A stretch of 64,000 bases of DNA. Origin: Vibrio chagasii (lineage in GTDB: Bacteria > Pseudomonadota > Gammaproteobacteria > Enterobacterales > Vibrionaceae). The position numbers and the translations under genes are program-made. This document shows positions 8,248 to 16,457 of the stretch, in pieces; within the stretch, counting starts at the first letter, position 1; each line of letters begins with the position of its first letter. The stretch is taken from assembly GCF_002954585.1 (NCBI RefSeq), contig NZ_MSCI01000004.1:170413-234412 (forward strand), written 5' to 3'. The notes beneath the pieces were generated by a model. The model did not search any database, was not told where the DNA came from, and saw nothing but the letters and a program-made list of their open reading frames with translations.

Positions 8248-8997
8248 CTATAGATTGATTGCTGGTGATAAATTGAAGGTAAAACGCTGCTGATTTATCT
8301 GGCGTGGCTTGATTGGTTCGCAAGGTGAGCCGGGTGCATAAAACATCGAAGCATGACCATGCAGATTACGTAAATGGGTAAAGCTGACTGTGTGCGCGTC
8401 TTCACGATGCATACAGGTTGCTAAATGGGGCTGTTCACTGTGATGGTGAGAGTGGAACTTAAGCAAGTTTTGCTGACTTTTCTCTGTTGCAACGAGTTGA
8501 TCGTATTGGGCTTGTCGGTAGGCTTGTACTCGTTCTAAATCAACACCGGATGAGAATAGAGGCGAGTCGGTTTCCATTATTTTCTGTTGGATGCCGTCCC
8601 ACATATAGGCAATCACAACACCATTGTGTTGCGTTAGATTTGGAGCAAAAGCCAGTAGGGTAAATGGGGCAAACGAGTGTAGGTTGAGTCGATGAAAAGC
8701 CTCTGAAAGCTGACTGATATTACGACTCGAGGATAGGTTCTTCAGTAACAAACCACGGCTGACTAATGGGCCGACTGGCACCAGGCCTTGATAGTTATTG
8801 AGTAGGCACAGTGAAAGTCCGAACTCGTTAATGCTGATCCAGCTACCACCGCCTGTTGGGTCGAGTGGCATGATGATATCGACACCGTTAACCTGGTATT
8901 GTTTAGGGGGCATGGCCAATGCTCGTGTCTTTTGTTCATCACGATTAAAAAAGACCTGATAGCCATTCTCTTCAAGCAACCAAGATACTGAACACAT
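8248..8997 (-). CDS. NRDE (TANGO2-like) family protein
   Basis: A 249-residue protein beginning MCSVSW, with the NRDE motif at residues 18-21 and downstream GGSWISINEFGLSLCLLN, the typical start of the NRDE/TANGO2 family. Cys2 fits the Ntn-hydrolase-like position seen in this family. Human TANGO2 is linked to haem and lipid handling, but the bacterial role is not settled. The gene lies 2 bases after the DinB stop and 12 bases before the YHS start, so translation is probably coupled. Its presence in an operon with a lipid synthase and a DedA protein suggests a link with membrane lipid metabolism (inference). Confidence 0.85.
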   Translation of the reverse strand: MCSVSWLLEENGYQVFFNRDEQKTRALAMPPKQYQVNGVDIIMPLDPTGGGSWISINEFGLSLCLLNNYQGLVPVGPLVSRGLLLKNLSSSRNISQLSEAFHRLNLHSFAPFTLLAFAPNLTQHNGVVIAYMWDGIQQKIMETDSPLFSSGVDLERVQAYRQAQYDQLVATEKSQQNLLKFHSHHHSEQPHLATCMHREDAHTVSFTHLRNLHGHASMFYAPGSPCEPIKPRQINQQRFTFNLSPAINL

Positions 8998-8999
8998 GA

Positions 9000-9542
9000 T
9001 TATTGCTCCCTCAGATAGCTGCTAGTGGTTGGGGCATAACCAAAGGCGTTACAGGTTTCAACATCAAGGAAGGTGGTGATCACTTTGATCATCGCGTAAT
9101 GATGATTAGCGTGCAGCGCTGCAAAGGTTATCTCCCTTTCTAGTGTTGAAGGCAGGCTAGCAAACACTTGAGTATCCATCGAAACCTCAGTTTGGATCGT
9201 GATAGGTGCTTCTAGATCATGATGGTCTAATCGCTCCAGCCAATTGATCACGTAGTGGATCTCTTTGATTGCCATCGACCTATCGTATTCTACTGGGTGA
9301 CCACGGCGGCGAGTGTTGTAATCAACGGTCGCATCCTCTTTCAAAATCAAAGCGTGAAAAAGATCCAGAATATGACGAGTATGCTCACCAATAGAGCTAG
9401 TGACGTGTGGCTTAGCATTCGTTAGATAATCGCTATCTGAAATTACTGTCAGAAACTCTAGGCCTTGATTCAGTATTTCTACCGCTCCCTTGATACTAGG
9501 AGAGACAGCGGCAAAGGCGCTCGGCTGGGCTATCGGGTTCAT
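9000..9542 (-). CDS. DinB family protein (putative metal-dependent)
   Basis: I choose ATG 9542, which gives 180 residues: GAGGAAC lies just upstream, and the longer alternative at 9590 would overlap the preceding gene by 29 bases. The protein is all-helical, with histidines spaced as in DinB-like four-helix bundles (His54 and His57 in GEHTRHILDLFH, His144/147/148 in LHANHHYAMI), which would bind a divalent metal. DinB/YfiT-like proteins include thiol transferases and many of unknown role. It lies between an ATP-grasp enzyme and an NRDE protein in the cluster ending with olsF. Confidence 0.8.
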   Translation of the reverse strand: MNPIAQPSAFAAVSPSIKGAVEILNQGLEFLTVISDSDYLTNAKPHVTSSIGEHTRHILDLFHALILKEDATVDYNTRRRGHPVEYDRSMAIKEIHYVINWLERLDHHDLEAPITIQTEVSMDTQVFASLPSTLEREITFAALHANHHYAMIKVITTFLDVETCNAFGYAPTTSSYLREQ

Positions 9543-9561
9543 GCATGTTCCTCGTACAAAG

Positions 9562-10695
9562 TTAGTCGGTGGTTGGATATTGTTGAACAAGGCGTCGCTC
9601 TTCTTGCCATGCGTTAAATAGGCTCATAAAAGATGGAGGCTGGTGTCCTCGTTGTTTCTGCTGAGCACCTATGTCAAAAAGAATGCGGTATTGTTGAAGT
9701 AGCGTAGAAAAAATCTCTCGCAGCGGTGTATTACGATCCCAGATATGTCCGGCCTCGCTGCTCGCGCCATTGACCTCAAGAATCGTAAAATCTTCGCCTC
9801 GCATTAGGCTGTGGATGTCTTTGAACTTGACGTCTAGTCGACCAAAATGAAAACCGTCGAAGTCGTCGAATATTTCATCTAAACGTTCGGTTAAAGCCTG
9901 CGTGATATATTGATTACCGTCTCGAAAGATAGACCCTCGGCTATGGCTGCCAGCAAAGGCGAGTTGGAACTCTTCACCTTCATCAAGTACTTGTTCTAAT
10001 TTGTCTTCATGCCTCGGCAGATACAGGTGACTGAGCTGTCCGGCTCGTGGGTTATTTTCTATTAATTGCTTGAGTGTTGAAGTGCCATCGCCAGTGACCA
10101 TTGGTGCATATTTGAGGGTGATCGAGATGATCTCACCTTGTTTTTTATTCGGATAACGAACATAAAACACGCCCGCTTCAGCCTGGTATGGCGCTTTTTC
10201 TTGCAGTAGAAAACGAGCGTGATTTGGGAAGGATTCAATATATTGCTCAAGTTGATCTTGGCTGTTGATCAGCTTCACTCCAACTCCGCGACAGCCAAGA
10301 TCTGGTTTGGCCACGATAGGGAAATTAAGATCCGTTTGTACTAGTGCTGTACGTGCATCTTCAGCTTGCTTCTTACTGCTGAGATCGGTTTTGGTTAAAG
10401 TGATAAATGGAGAGATCCAACGCTTGCTCGACGATCCGGCAAGGCTCAGTATCTCGTGTTTCGATTCGCCGACCATGCCGCTGAGTTTGATGCTCGGGTT
10501 GGCAATGAGTGGTAGCGCCCAGTCAAAATGCCGTAGCCCTTGCATCAGACTTTGAATCACTACAGGCGTATAGAAAAACCAAGTCGGAAGAAACTCATAA
10601 GGAGAGACACTGCGCACAGTATCTTTTTCAAGCAGCGGCATGCCTGCATTGATTTGATGTGCGGGAATAACGCGAATATCTTTCGGTGAACTCAT
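9562..10695 (-). CDS. ATP-grasp domain protein
   Basis: The 377 residues show the ATP-grasp signatures: a lysine/glycine-rich loop VAKPDLGCRGVG (128-139), RLDVKF (286-291) and the metal-binding EVNG (307-310), followed by an unusual SSEAGHIWDRNTP tail. ATP-grasp enzymes join a carboxylate to an amine or thiol through an acyl-phosphate. The substrate is not deducible; the N-terminal ~110 residues differ from the D-Ala-D-Ala ligase and RimK domains I know. The start overlaps the dedA stop by four bases (ATGA type), so the two are translationally coupled. With olsF at the operon end, an amino-acid-modified lipid substrate is an attractive but unproven idea. Confidence 0.8.
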   Translation of the reverse strand: MSSPKDIRVIPAHQINAGMPLLEKDTVRSVSPYEFLPTWFFYTPVVIQSLMQGLRHFDWALPLIANPSIKLSGMVGESKHEILSLAGSSSKRWISPFITLTKTDLSSKKQAEDARTALVQTDLNFPIVAKPDLGCRGVGVKLINSQDQLEQYIESFPNHARFLLQEKAPYQAEAGVFYVRYPNKKQGEIISITLKYAPMVTGDGTSTLKQLIENNPRAGQLSHLYLPRHEDKLEQVLDEGEEFQLAFAGSHSRGSIFRDGNQYITQALTERLDEIFDDFDGFHFGRLDVKFKDIHSLMRGEDFTILEVNGASSEAGHIWDRNTPLREIFSTLLQQYRILFDIGAQQKQRGHQPPSFMSLFNAWQEERRLVQQYPTTD

Positions 10696-11282
10696 GATAA
10701 TCCTCTAGAGTAGGTTTTATTCATTAATCGATTACCGACAAGCAGCAAAGTGATGGCACAAGGGATGACGATCCATTGATATTCAGAGGCTTGCAGCCAC
10801 GCTGATGTCCCTAAATAGTAGATGGCAGAGAAGACAACGCCGGTCCATAACGCGGTAGCACTGATTACAGCCAGTAAGAAAGTTGGAAGCGGGATAGCGA
10901 AAAATCCACTCAAGGTAAAACCAACCGTGCGCAGTCCGGGAATAAAGCGAATCACAAAAAGACTACTGAATGCGTTTTTACGTAATTTGGTACGAAGTAC
11001 GCGAAAGTGTCGGTTGGTTAGCGCCTTATAACGAACTCCTCGAAAGTAACGCCCTGACTTCCCGAGGTAATAGAGGCCAAGATCACCAGTAGCAATGCCG
11101 ATGAAAATCGTAAGCAGTGCGTATTGAGGTGGGATGAGTGCTTGAGTCGCTAAACCTGCAGCAGTCACAATCGCTAGGTCTTCAAGCAGGTAAGAAAGCG
11201 CGATGATGCCAAGCATTAGCCATAGCAGCGACTCTTCTCCTGAATGTAACCATGCTTGAATGCTCTCGGTGGTACTCATCAA
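10692..11282 (-). CDS. DedA family membrane protein
   Basis: The 196 residues have several hydrophobic helices, a conserved acidic pair in helix 1 (Glu34-Asp35), GDLGLYYLGK, and the DedA signature RFIPGLRTVGFTLSG (112-126). DedA proteins include the UptA and PetA-type lipid flippases for undecaprenyl phosphate and phosphatidylethanolamine, and they influence envelope stability. It is the first gene of a seven-gene cluster (dedA, ATP-grasp, DinB, NRDE, YHS, DoxX-like, olsF), each within about 20 bases of the next. A perfect 9-5-9 palindrome lies 22-44 bases upstream of the start. Confidence 0.88.
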   Translation of the reverse strand: MMSTTESIQAWLHSGEESLLWLMLGIIALSYLLEDLAIVTAAGLATQALIPPQYALLTIFIGIATGDLGLYYLGKSGRYFRGVRYKALTNRHFRVLRTKLRKNAFSSLFVIRFIPGLRTVGFTLSGFFAIPLPTFLLAVISATALWTGVVFSAIYYLGTSAWLQASEYQWIVIPCAITLLLVGNRLMNKTYSRGLS

Positions 11283-11303
11283 ATGTCCCTATTTATCCTA
11301 TAG

Positions 11304-11326
11304 ATGAATGGTTTTTGACCATTCAT
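11304..11326. promoter_or_regulatory. 9-bp inverted repeat upstream of dedA, candidate operator
   Basis: Perfect arms ATGAATGGT/ACCATTCAT are separated by five bases, 22-44 bases before the dedA start. No T-run follows on the minus strand, so it is unlikely to be a terminator. A dimeric repressor site or a 5'UTR hairpin is more likely. Confidence 0.55.
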
Positions 11327-11546
11327 TGAGTGTAGTAAATTAAATAGACACGAGGAGCTGAGAAAAACTTACAGCGAATTGCAGCTTTTTTAGTCTGCTT
11401 GAGTACCACTAGGTATAAACGTAATGATGTTTTGATGAGGGAGTGCGATAAGAGGTTGTGATTTTAAAAGCAGTTTGAGAGTGACGAATTATTTGAAATT
11501 AAGAAATAATCTATTTGTTATTCAATTGCTTAAGTTGTTTTGAAAA

Positions 11547-11580
11547 CGAAAAAAGGCTGAGTCGTGAGACTCAGCCTTTA
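11547..11580 (-). terminator. Terminator of cpdB
   Basis: An 11-bp perfect stem AAGGCTGAGTC/GACTCAGCCTT with a four-base loop is followed by TTTTTT on the minus strand, 30 bases after the cpdB stop. Confidence 0.9.
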
Positions 11581-11609
11581 GAAGGTTAACTATCGATTAC
11601 TTGAGTAGT

Positions 11610-13586
11610 CTATTTAGTTAGGTCGATTTGGTAAACACCAAAGCCAACATCATCAGTCGCCACGCGTTTCATCGGGTATTGACCTTTATCTTTGATGAAC
11701 TGAGCAGCTTTCTCACTTGGTGACGTTTCAAAGCGGATATCTAGTTTCTTATCCGTTTTGATTGGTGCGAATGACCAGTTGTTGTCAGCGGTTGGGCTCA
11801 CTTGACCTTGTTCTTTGCTTACGCGAGAGATGTAGTTCGCCAGTACCGTACGGTTTTCATCTGGTGCATCAAATGCGATGAACTCTTGACCTGTACCTGG
11901 GAACTTAGCGCTGTAAGCACGGTAGTTGTTGGTTGCGATCAGGAAGTCTTGCTTCATGTCGATTGGCTTACCTTGGTAAGTTAGGCCAACAATACGCTGA
12001 GAATCAGGGTTAACCACTTTACAGTTTGCATCGTATTTTGCAGGCTGAGTTACGTCGATTTGGTAATCCACACCGTCGATAACATCGAAGTTGTAAGTAC
12101 GGAAGTTATCCCATTCAATCAGCTGTTGTGGTGCTGTTGAATTCACATCGATTTGGTTAAATTGACCAGCAGAACACTCAAGCCACTCTTTTACTTCATG
12201 ACCCGTTACCTTCATCGCTACTAGCGTGTTCGGGTAAAGGTACAAGTCAGCCGCGTTACGGAATGTTAGTTGACCAGATTCAACTTCAGTGAAGTTTGCT
12301 GGGTCATTCTTACGGCCGCCCGCTTTGAATGGTGCCGCTGCAGAAAGTACTGGTGTACCGTCTAGATCAGGGTCGCCTTGGATGAATTGCTCAACGTAAT
12401 CTTTTTGTGCAAGGTTAACGATCTGTACTGTTGGATCGTCTTGTACTAGCGATAGGAAGCTGTACATCACGTCATCTGCTTTACCAATTGGCTGGTTCAC
12501 AAAATCACGAGTACCTTGGTGGTCTTTTTCTAGTGCAGTTACGATGCCTTCATCCGCGGCAGCCAGTGATTTCTTCTCAATCTTGTCGTAGATAGGGCGA
12601 GCTTCAGATTGGCCTTTAACTACTTGCCACTTACCGTCTTTTTGCGCCAGTGTTAGGTCCATAACACCTACGTGGCTACCCCAACGACCAGGCATTACCG
12701 CCGCAACACCGTTCATGGTGCCGTTTTCGTTGTCAACGCCTTGGATGTTGTCGAAGCCTTTACCTGGGAATACGGCGTGAGAGTGACCAAATGCGATCGC
12801 ATCGATACCTTCTACTTCAGATAGGTAAAGCGTCGAGTTCTCTTCGCCTGCTTTGTATGGGTCTTGAGATACGCCAGAGTGAGGGATCGCAACGATAACG
12901 TCTGCGCCTTCAGCTTTCATTTGAGGTACTAGTTCGTTTGCTGTCTCAACGATGTCGCGAGCGATCACTTTACCTTCAAGGTTCTTCTTATCCCACGTCA
13001 TGATTTGTGGTGGAACAAAGCCGATGTAACCTACTTTGATCTCGTGTTCTACGCCTGCTGTATCTGCGAATGTATGTGTCTTGATGATGTAAGGCGTGAA
13101 GTAGTGCTCTTTTGTTTCAGCATCGTAAACGTTAGCACTGATGTATGGGAAATCAGCGTCGTTGATAGACTCTTCTAAGAACTCTAGGCCGTAGTTGAAC
13201 TCGTGGTTACCGATGTTCGCTGCATCATAGCTTAGCTGGTTCATTGCTTTGTAAGCAGGGTGAACTTCACCGGCAACGATGCCTTTGTCTGCCATGTAGT
13301 CACCCATTGGGCTACCTTGCAGTAGGTCACCGTTATCAACTAATACGCTGTTTGTTACTTCGTTTTGAGCTTCTTTTACGAGAGTTGCAGTACGTGCTAA
13401 GCCAATTTTTTGTGATGGCTTGTCTTTGTAGTAGTCGTAATCCATTAGGTTAGTATGGATGTCAGTCGTCTCTACGACACGTAGTTTAATCACTTCATCG
13501 GTATCTGGTGTTGTTGTGCAGCCTGCGAGTGTCAGACCAAGACCCGCAAGTACAGCCAATGATAAAGGTTTCATTGCAACTTTCAT
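11610..13586 (-). CDS. cpdB: 2',3'-cyclic-nucleotide 2'-phosphodiesterase/3'-nucleotidase, predicted lipoprotein
   Basis: A 658-residue CpdB. The metallophosphatase domain is shown by TTDIHTN (Asp42, His44), NGDLLQGSP (85-93) and GNHEF (126-130), with IPHSGV and FGHSHAVFPG further on. The C-terminal half is the 5'-nucleotidase substrate-binding domain. It hydrolyses 2',3'-cyclic nucleotides and 3'-nucleotides outside the inner membrane. The signal ends in LTLAGC (Cys23), a lipobox, whereas E. coli CpdB is a soluble periplasmic enzyme; here it should be lipid-anchored. A second in-frame Met five residues in gives the same signal. It is monocistronic with its own terminator. Confidence 0.93.
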   Translation of the reverse strand: MKVAMKPLSLAVLAGLGLTLAGCTTTPDTDEVIKLRVVETTDIHTNLMDYDYYKDKPSQKIGLARTATLVKEAQNEVTNSVLVDNGDLLQGSPMGDYMADKGIVAGEVHPAYKAMNQLSYDAANIGNHEFNYGLEFLEESINDADFPYISANVYDAETKEHYFTPYIIKTHTFADTAGVEHEIKVGYIGFVPPQIMTWDKKNLEGKVIARDIVETANELVPQMKAEGADVIVAIPHSGVSQDPYKAGEENSTLYLSEVEGIDAIAFGHSHAVFPGKGFDNIQGVDNENGTMNGVAAVMPGRWGSHVGVMDLTLAQKDGKWQVVKGQSEARPIYDKIEKKSLAAADEGIVTALEKDHQGTRDFVNQPIGKADDVMYSFLSLVQDDPTVQIVNLAQKDYVEQFIQGDPDLDGTPVLSAAAPFKAGGRKNDPANFTEVESGQLTFRNAADLYLYPNTLVAMKVTGHEVKEWLECSAGQFNQIDVNSTAPQQLIEWDNFRTYNFDVIDGVDYQIDVTQPAKYDANCKVVNPDSQRIVGLTYQGKPIDMKQDFLIATNNYRAYSAKFPGTGQEFIAFDAPDENRTVLANYISRVSKEQGQVSPTADNNWSFAPIKTDKKLDIRFETSPSEKAAQFIKDKGQYPMKRVATDDVGFGVYQIDLTK

Positions 13587-14034
13587 TTTGTAGCTCCAAA
13601 GTGGATGGTAGAAAATTCGTTGCGTAATGTAACAAAACAGAATGAAACAATGATTACAACGAATGTGAATTCGTGACTTAGATCGATTACTTTATGGTGT
13701 TCTGCAAGATGTCTCCCAAACCTGGTCAATCTATGTACAAATGGTATCGATAAGATTAGTTCATTCATTTCACTTGCTTATCTATTTATTACACTCCTTA
13801 TCAGTTTTTCGAATAAAAAATGAAATTTTAGAATTTCCAGTAATATGAGCGGCTCGTCATAATGCCTATATCAAGGACGTATCAGGCAGATGAATAGCAA
13901 GGATAGCTCAATCGAAGCTTCTGTTTTCTTCTAGTGCCAATACTCCCATTCACTAAGTGGATGAGCTAAATCCCTTGCTTGGTGAGACCAAGTAATGAAT
14001 TGCTCGTAACGCGAGCCTTAAAGGAAGCACTGAA
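13587..14034. other. Divergent intergenic region cpdB-cysD (448 bp)
   Basis: It carries the cpdB promoter side (AT-rich, 13587-13860) and the cysD leader. CysB sites are too degenerate to mark by eye. A tiny ORF MNSKDSSIEASVFF (13890-13934) has only a weak ribosome site and is not called as a gene. Three adjacent hairpins precede the cysD ribosome site (13947-14016). Confidence 0.5.
13947..14016 (+). promoter_or_regulatory. Three consecutive hairpins in the cysD 5' leader
   Basis: Hairpin A is CATTCA/TGGATG with a five-base loop (13947-13963). Hairpin B is TTGCTTGGT/ACCAAGTAA with a GAG loop (13975-13995). Hairpin C is GCTCG/CGAGC (14002-14016). They end about 10 bases before the AAAGGAAG ribosome site of cysD. 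The arrangement suggests a structured leader, but it matches no riboswitch consensus I recognise. Confidence 0.45.
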
Positions 14035-14943
14035 ATGGACCAAGAACGTTTAACCCACCTAAAACAGCTAGAAGCGGAAAGTATTCATATTATCCGTGAA
14101 GTGGCGGCTGAGTTTGATAACCCAGTAATGATGTACTCCATCGGTAAAGATTCTTCTGTGATGCTTCATTTAGCTCGCAAAGCGTTTTACCCAGGTAAGA
14201 TTCCATTCCCTTTGTTACACGTTGATACGGACTGGAAATTCCGCGAGATGATTGAGTTCCGTGACCGCACTGCAGAAAAGTACGGTTTTGACCTTTTGGT
14301 ACATAAGAACCCTGAAGGTCTAGCAATGGGATGTAGCCCATTTGTGCATGGTTCTTCTAAGCATACCGACATCATGAAAACTCAGGGTCTCAAGCAGGCG
14401 TTAAACAAGTATGGGTTCGATGCTGCCTTTGGTGGTGCTCGTCGTGATGAAGAAAAATCTCGCGCGAAAGAGCGTGTTTATTCTTTCCGCGATAAGAACC
14501 ACACGTGGGATCCAAAGAACCAGCGTCCAGAGCTGTGGCATACCTATAACGGTCAAGTTAATAAGGGCGAGAGCATTCGCGTGTTCCCTTTATCAAATTG
14601 GACTGAGCTAGATATCTGGCAATACATCTATCTAGAGAGCATCGATATTGTTCCACTTTACCTTTCAGATAAACGCCCGGTGGTTGAGCGTGATGGCATG
14701 CTGATCATGGTTGATGATGACCGTATGGAGCTGCAAGAAGGTGAAGTGATTGAAGAGAAAAGCGTTCGTTTTCGTACTTTAGGCTGTTACCCACTAACCG
14801 GAGCGGTTGAATCTGAGGCGAATACGCTAACAGGCATTATTGAAGAGATGCTGGTGGCGACGTCCAGTGAGCGTCAAGGTCGAGCGATTGACCATGATCA
14901 GTCGGGCTCAATGGAGCTGAAAAAGCGCCAAGGTTATTTCTAA
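14035..14943 (+). CDS. cysD: Sulfate adenylyltransferase subunit 2 (CysD)
   Basis: At 302 residues, the length of E. coli CysD. It has the PP-loop ATP pyrophosphatase motif SIGKDS (35-40) and family blocks FPLLHVDTDWKFREM, GGARRDEEKSRAKER and LGCYPLTGA. With CysN it forms APS from ATP and sulfate, the first step of sulfate assimilation. AAAGGAAG precedes the ATG by a normal distance. It is followed after 18 bases by cysN, then a SLC13 permease and cysC, so the operon couples sulfate uptake to activation. Confidence 0.96.
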   Translation: MDQERLTHLKQLEAESIHIIREVAAEFDNPVMMYSIGKDSSVMLHLARKAFYPGKIPFPLLHVDTDWKFREMIEFRDRTAEKYGFDLLVHKNPEGLAMGCSPFVHGSSKHTDIMKTQGLKQALNKYGFDAAFGGARRDEEKSRAKERVYSFRDKNHTWDPKNQRPELWHTYNGQVNKGESIRVFPLSNWTELDIWQYIYLESIDIVPLYLSDKRPVVERDGMLIMVDDDRMELQEGEVIEEKSVRFRTLGCYPLTGAVESEANTLTGIIEEMLVATSSERQGRAIDHDQSGSMELKKRQGYF

Positions 14944-14961
14944 GAATCTAAGGAAAGAAAA

Positions 14962-16392
14962 ATGAATAGTGCAGTAGAAGCCGAATTGGCTGAACTAGGG
15001 ATTGAAGGTTATCTGAGTCAGCATCAGCATAAATCTATGCTTAGATTCTTAACTTGTGGCTCGGTAGACGACGGTAAAAGTACATTAATCGGTCGTTTAC
15101 TCCATGATACAAAACAGATTTATGAAGATCAGCTAGCAGCGGTTCACTCGGATAGCCAACGAGTGGGTACCACAGGTGAGAAGCCTGATTTAGCTCTGCT
15201 TGTTGATGGCCTGCAGGCTGAGCGTGAGCAAGGCATCACCATTGATGTTGCTTACCGCTACTTCTCGACCCAAAAACGTAAATTCATTATTGCTGATACC
15301 CCAGGGCATGAGCAGTACACGCGTAACATGGCTACAGGCGCTTCAACTTGTGATCTGGCGGTGATCTTGATTGATGCTCGTAAGGGCGTTCTGGATCAAA
15401 CGCGTCGCCACTCGTTTATTTCTAACTTGCTTGGTTTGAAGCATTTCATCGTTGCAGTCAATAAGATGGATCTCGTGGATTATTCACAAGATCGTTTTGA
15501 AGAGATTCGCGATGAATACCTAGAGTTTGCTGAAAACCTAGAAGGTGAAACTAACATTCAGATCTTGCCGGTTTCGGCGCTTGAAGGCATCAACGTTGCG
15601 GCACCAAGTAAAGAGCTAGCATGGTTCGAAGGCCCATCTCTACTAGAAGTGTTAGAGAACGTCGACATTGATCAAAAGCGTTCTGCGGGTGAATTCCGTT
15701 TCCCAGTGCAGTATGTGAATCGCCCAAACTTAGATTTCCGTGGCTTTGCCGGCACAGTCGCTTCTGGTCGTGTCAATATTGGTGATGAAATCAAGGCTTT
15801 GCCATCAGGTAAAACTTCTAAAGTTGCTCGCATCGTGACCTTTGATGGTGATTTGGAATCTGCCCAGGCGGGCTTGGCGGTAACGCTGACCCTTGAAGAT
15901 GAAATCGATATCAGTCGTGGTGATTTGATAGTGTTGGAAAACGCTCAGATTGAATCAACTAACCACGTATTGGCAGACATCGTGTGGATGACAGAGCAGC
16001 CACTGCAACCGGGCAAAGCTTACGATATCAAGATCGCCGGTAAGAAGACTGTTGGTCAGGTTGAAACGGTTCGTCACCAATACGACATCAACAACCTGTC
16101 GACGCATGAGGTTGAAGAGTTACCACTGAATGGTATTGGCTTGTGTGAGTGGTCACTGAACGAGACAGTCGCGCTGGATAAATACCGTGAAAGTGCCGAT
16201 ACCGGTGGCTTCATCGTTATTGACCGTCTAACCAACGTGACAGTTGGCGCGGGTTTGATTCGAGACCGTTTGGACTCTGTTGAACAGCAAGTCGGTAACT
16301 TCTCTGCATTTGAACTTGAGTTTAATGCATTGGTTCGCAAGCACTTCCCGCATTGGGATGCCAAAGATTTAAGCCAACTACTGAAGTCATAA
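14962..16392 (+). CDS. cysN: Sulfate adenylyltransferase subunit 1, GTPase (CysN)
   Basis: A 476-residue EF-Tu-like GTPase with G1 GSVDDGKST (33-41), G3 DTPGH (112-116) and G4 NKMD (167-170), then two beta-barrel domains. GTP hydrolysis drives APS formation by CysD. There is no fused APS kinase domain: cysC is separate, two genes downstream. Confidence 0.96.
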   Translation: MNSAVEAELAELGIEGYLSQHQHKSMLRFLTCGSVDDGKSTLIGRLLHDTKQIYEDQLAAVHSDSQRVGTTGEKPDLALLVDGLQAEREQGITIDVAYRYFSTQKRKFIIADTPGHEQYTRNMATGASTCDLAVILIDARKGVLDQTRRHSFISNLLGLKHFIVAVNKMDLVDYSQDRFEEIRDEYLEFAENLEGETNIQILPVSALEGINVAAPSKELAWFEGPSLLEVLENVDIDQKRSAGEFRFPVQYVNRPNLDFRGFAGTVASGRVNIGDEIKALPSGKTSKVARIVTFDGDLESAQAGLAVTLTLEDEIDISRGDLIVLENAQIESTNHVLADIVWMTEQPLQPGKAYDIKIAGKKTVGQVETVRHQYDINNLSTHEVEELPLNGIGLCEWSLNETVALDKYRESADTGGFIVIDRLTNVTVGAGLIRDRLDSVEQQVGNFSAFELEFNALVRKHFPHWDAKDLSQLLKS

Positions 16393-16457
16393 ACGACTGA
16401 GTAACAGCTTATTGAATCAGGCGGAAACTGATCGTTTCCGCCATAAAGGACGGGTAT

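Larger units (their letters stand above)
11283..11609. other. Intergenic region dedA-cpdB (327 bp)
   Basis: It holds the dedA upstream palindrome (11304-11326), an AT-rich stretch where the dedA operon promoter should lie, and the cpdB terminator (11547-11580). A weak direct repeat CTGCAAT/CTGTAAG on the minus strand resembles a Pho half-site pair but has 10-base rather than 11-base spacing. I see no gene in it. Confidence 0.6.

Noticed and set aside
11341..11400. Pho box upstream of the olsF operon
   Set aside because: CTGCAAT and CTGTAAG on the minus strand are 10 rather than 11 bases apart and match only partly. Not called despite the known phosphate link of ornithine lipids.
13583..13768. 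61-residue minus-strand frame upstream of cpdB
   Set aside because: It overlaps the cpdB start and has no ribosome site. It is more likely promoter DNA.
13890..13934. 14-residue leader ORF upstream of cysD
   Set aside because: The ribosome site is poor, there are no cysteine or methionine runs, and no terminator follows it. Too weak to call.
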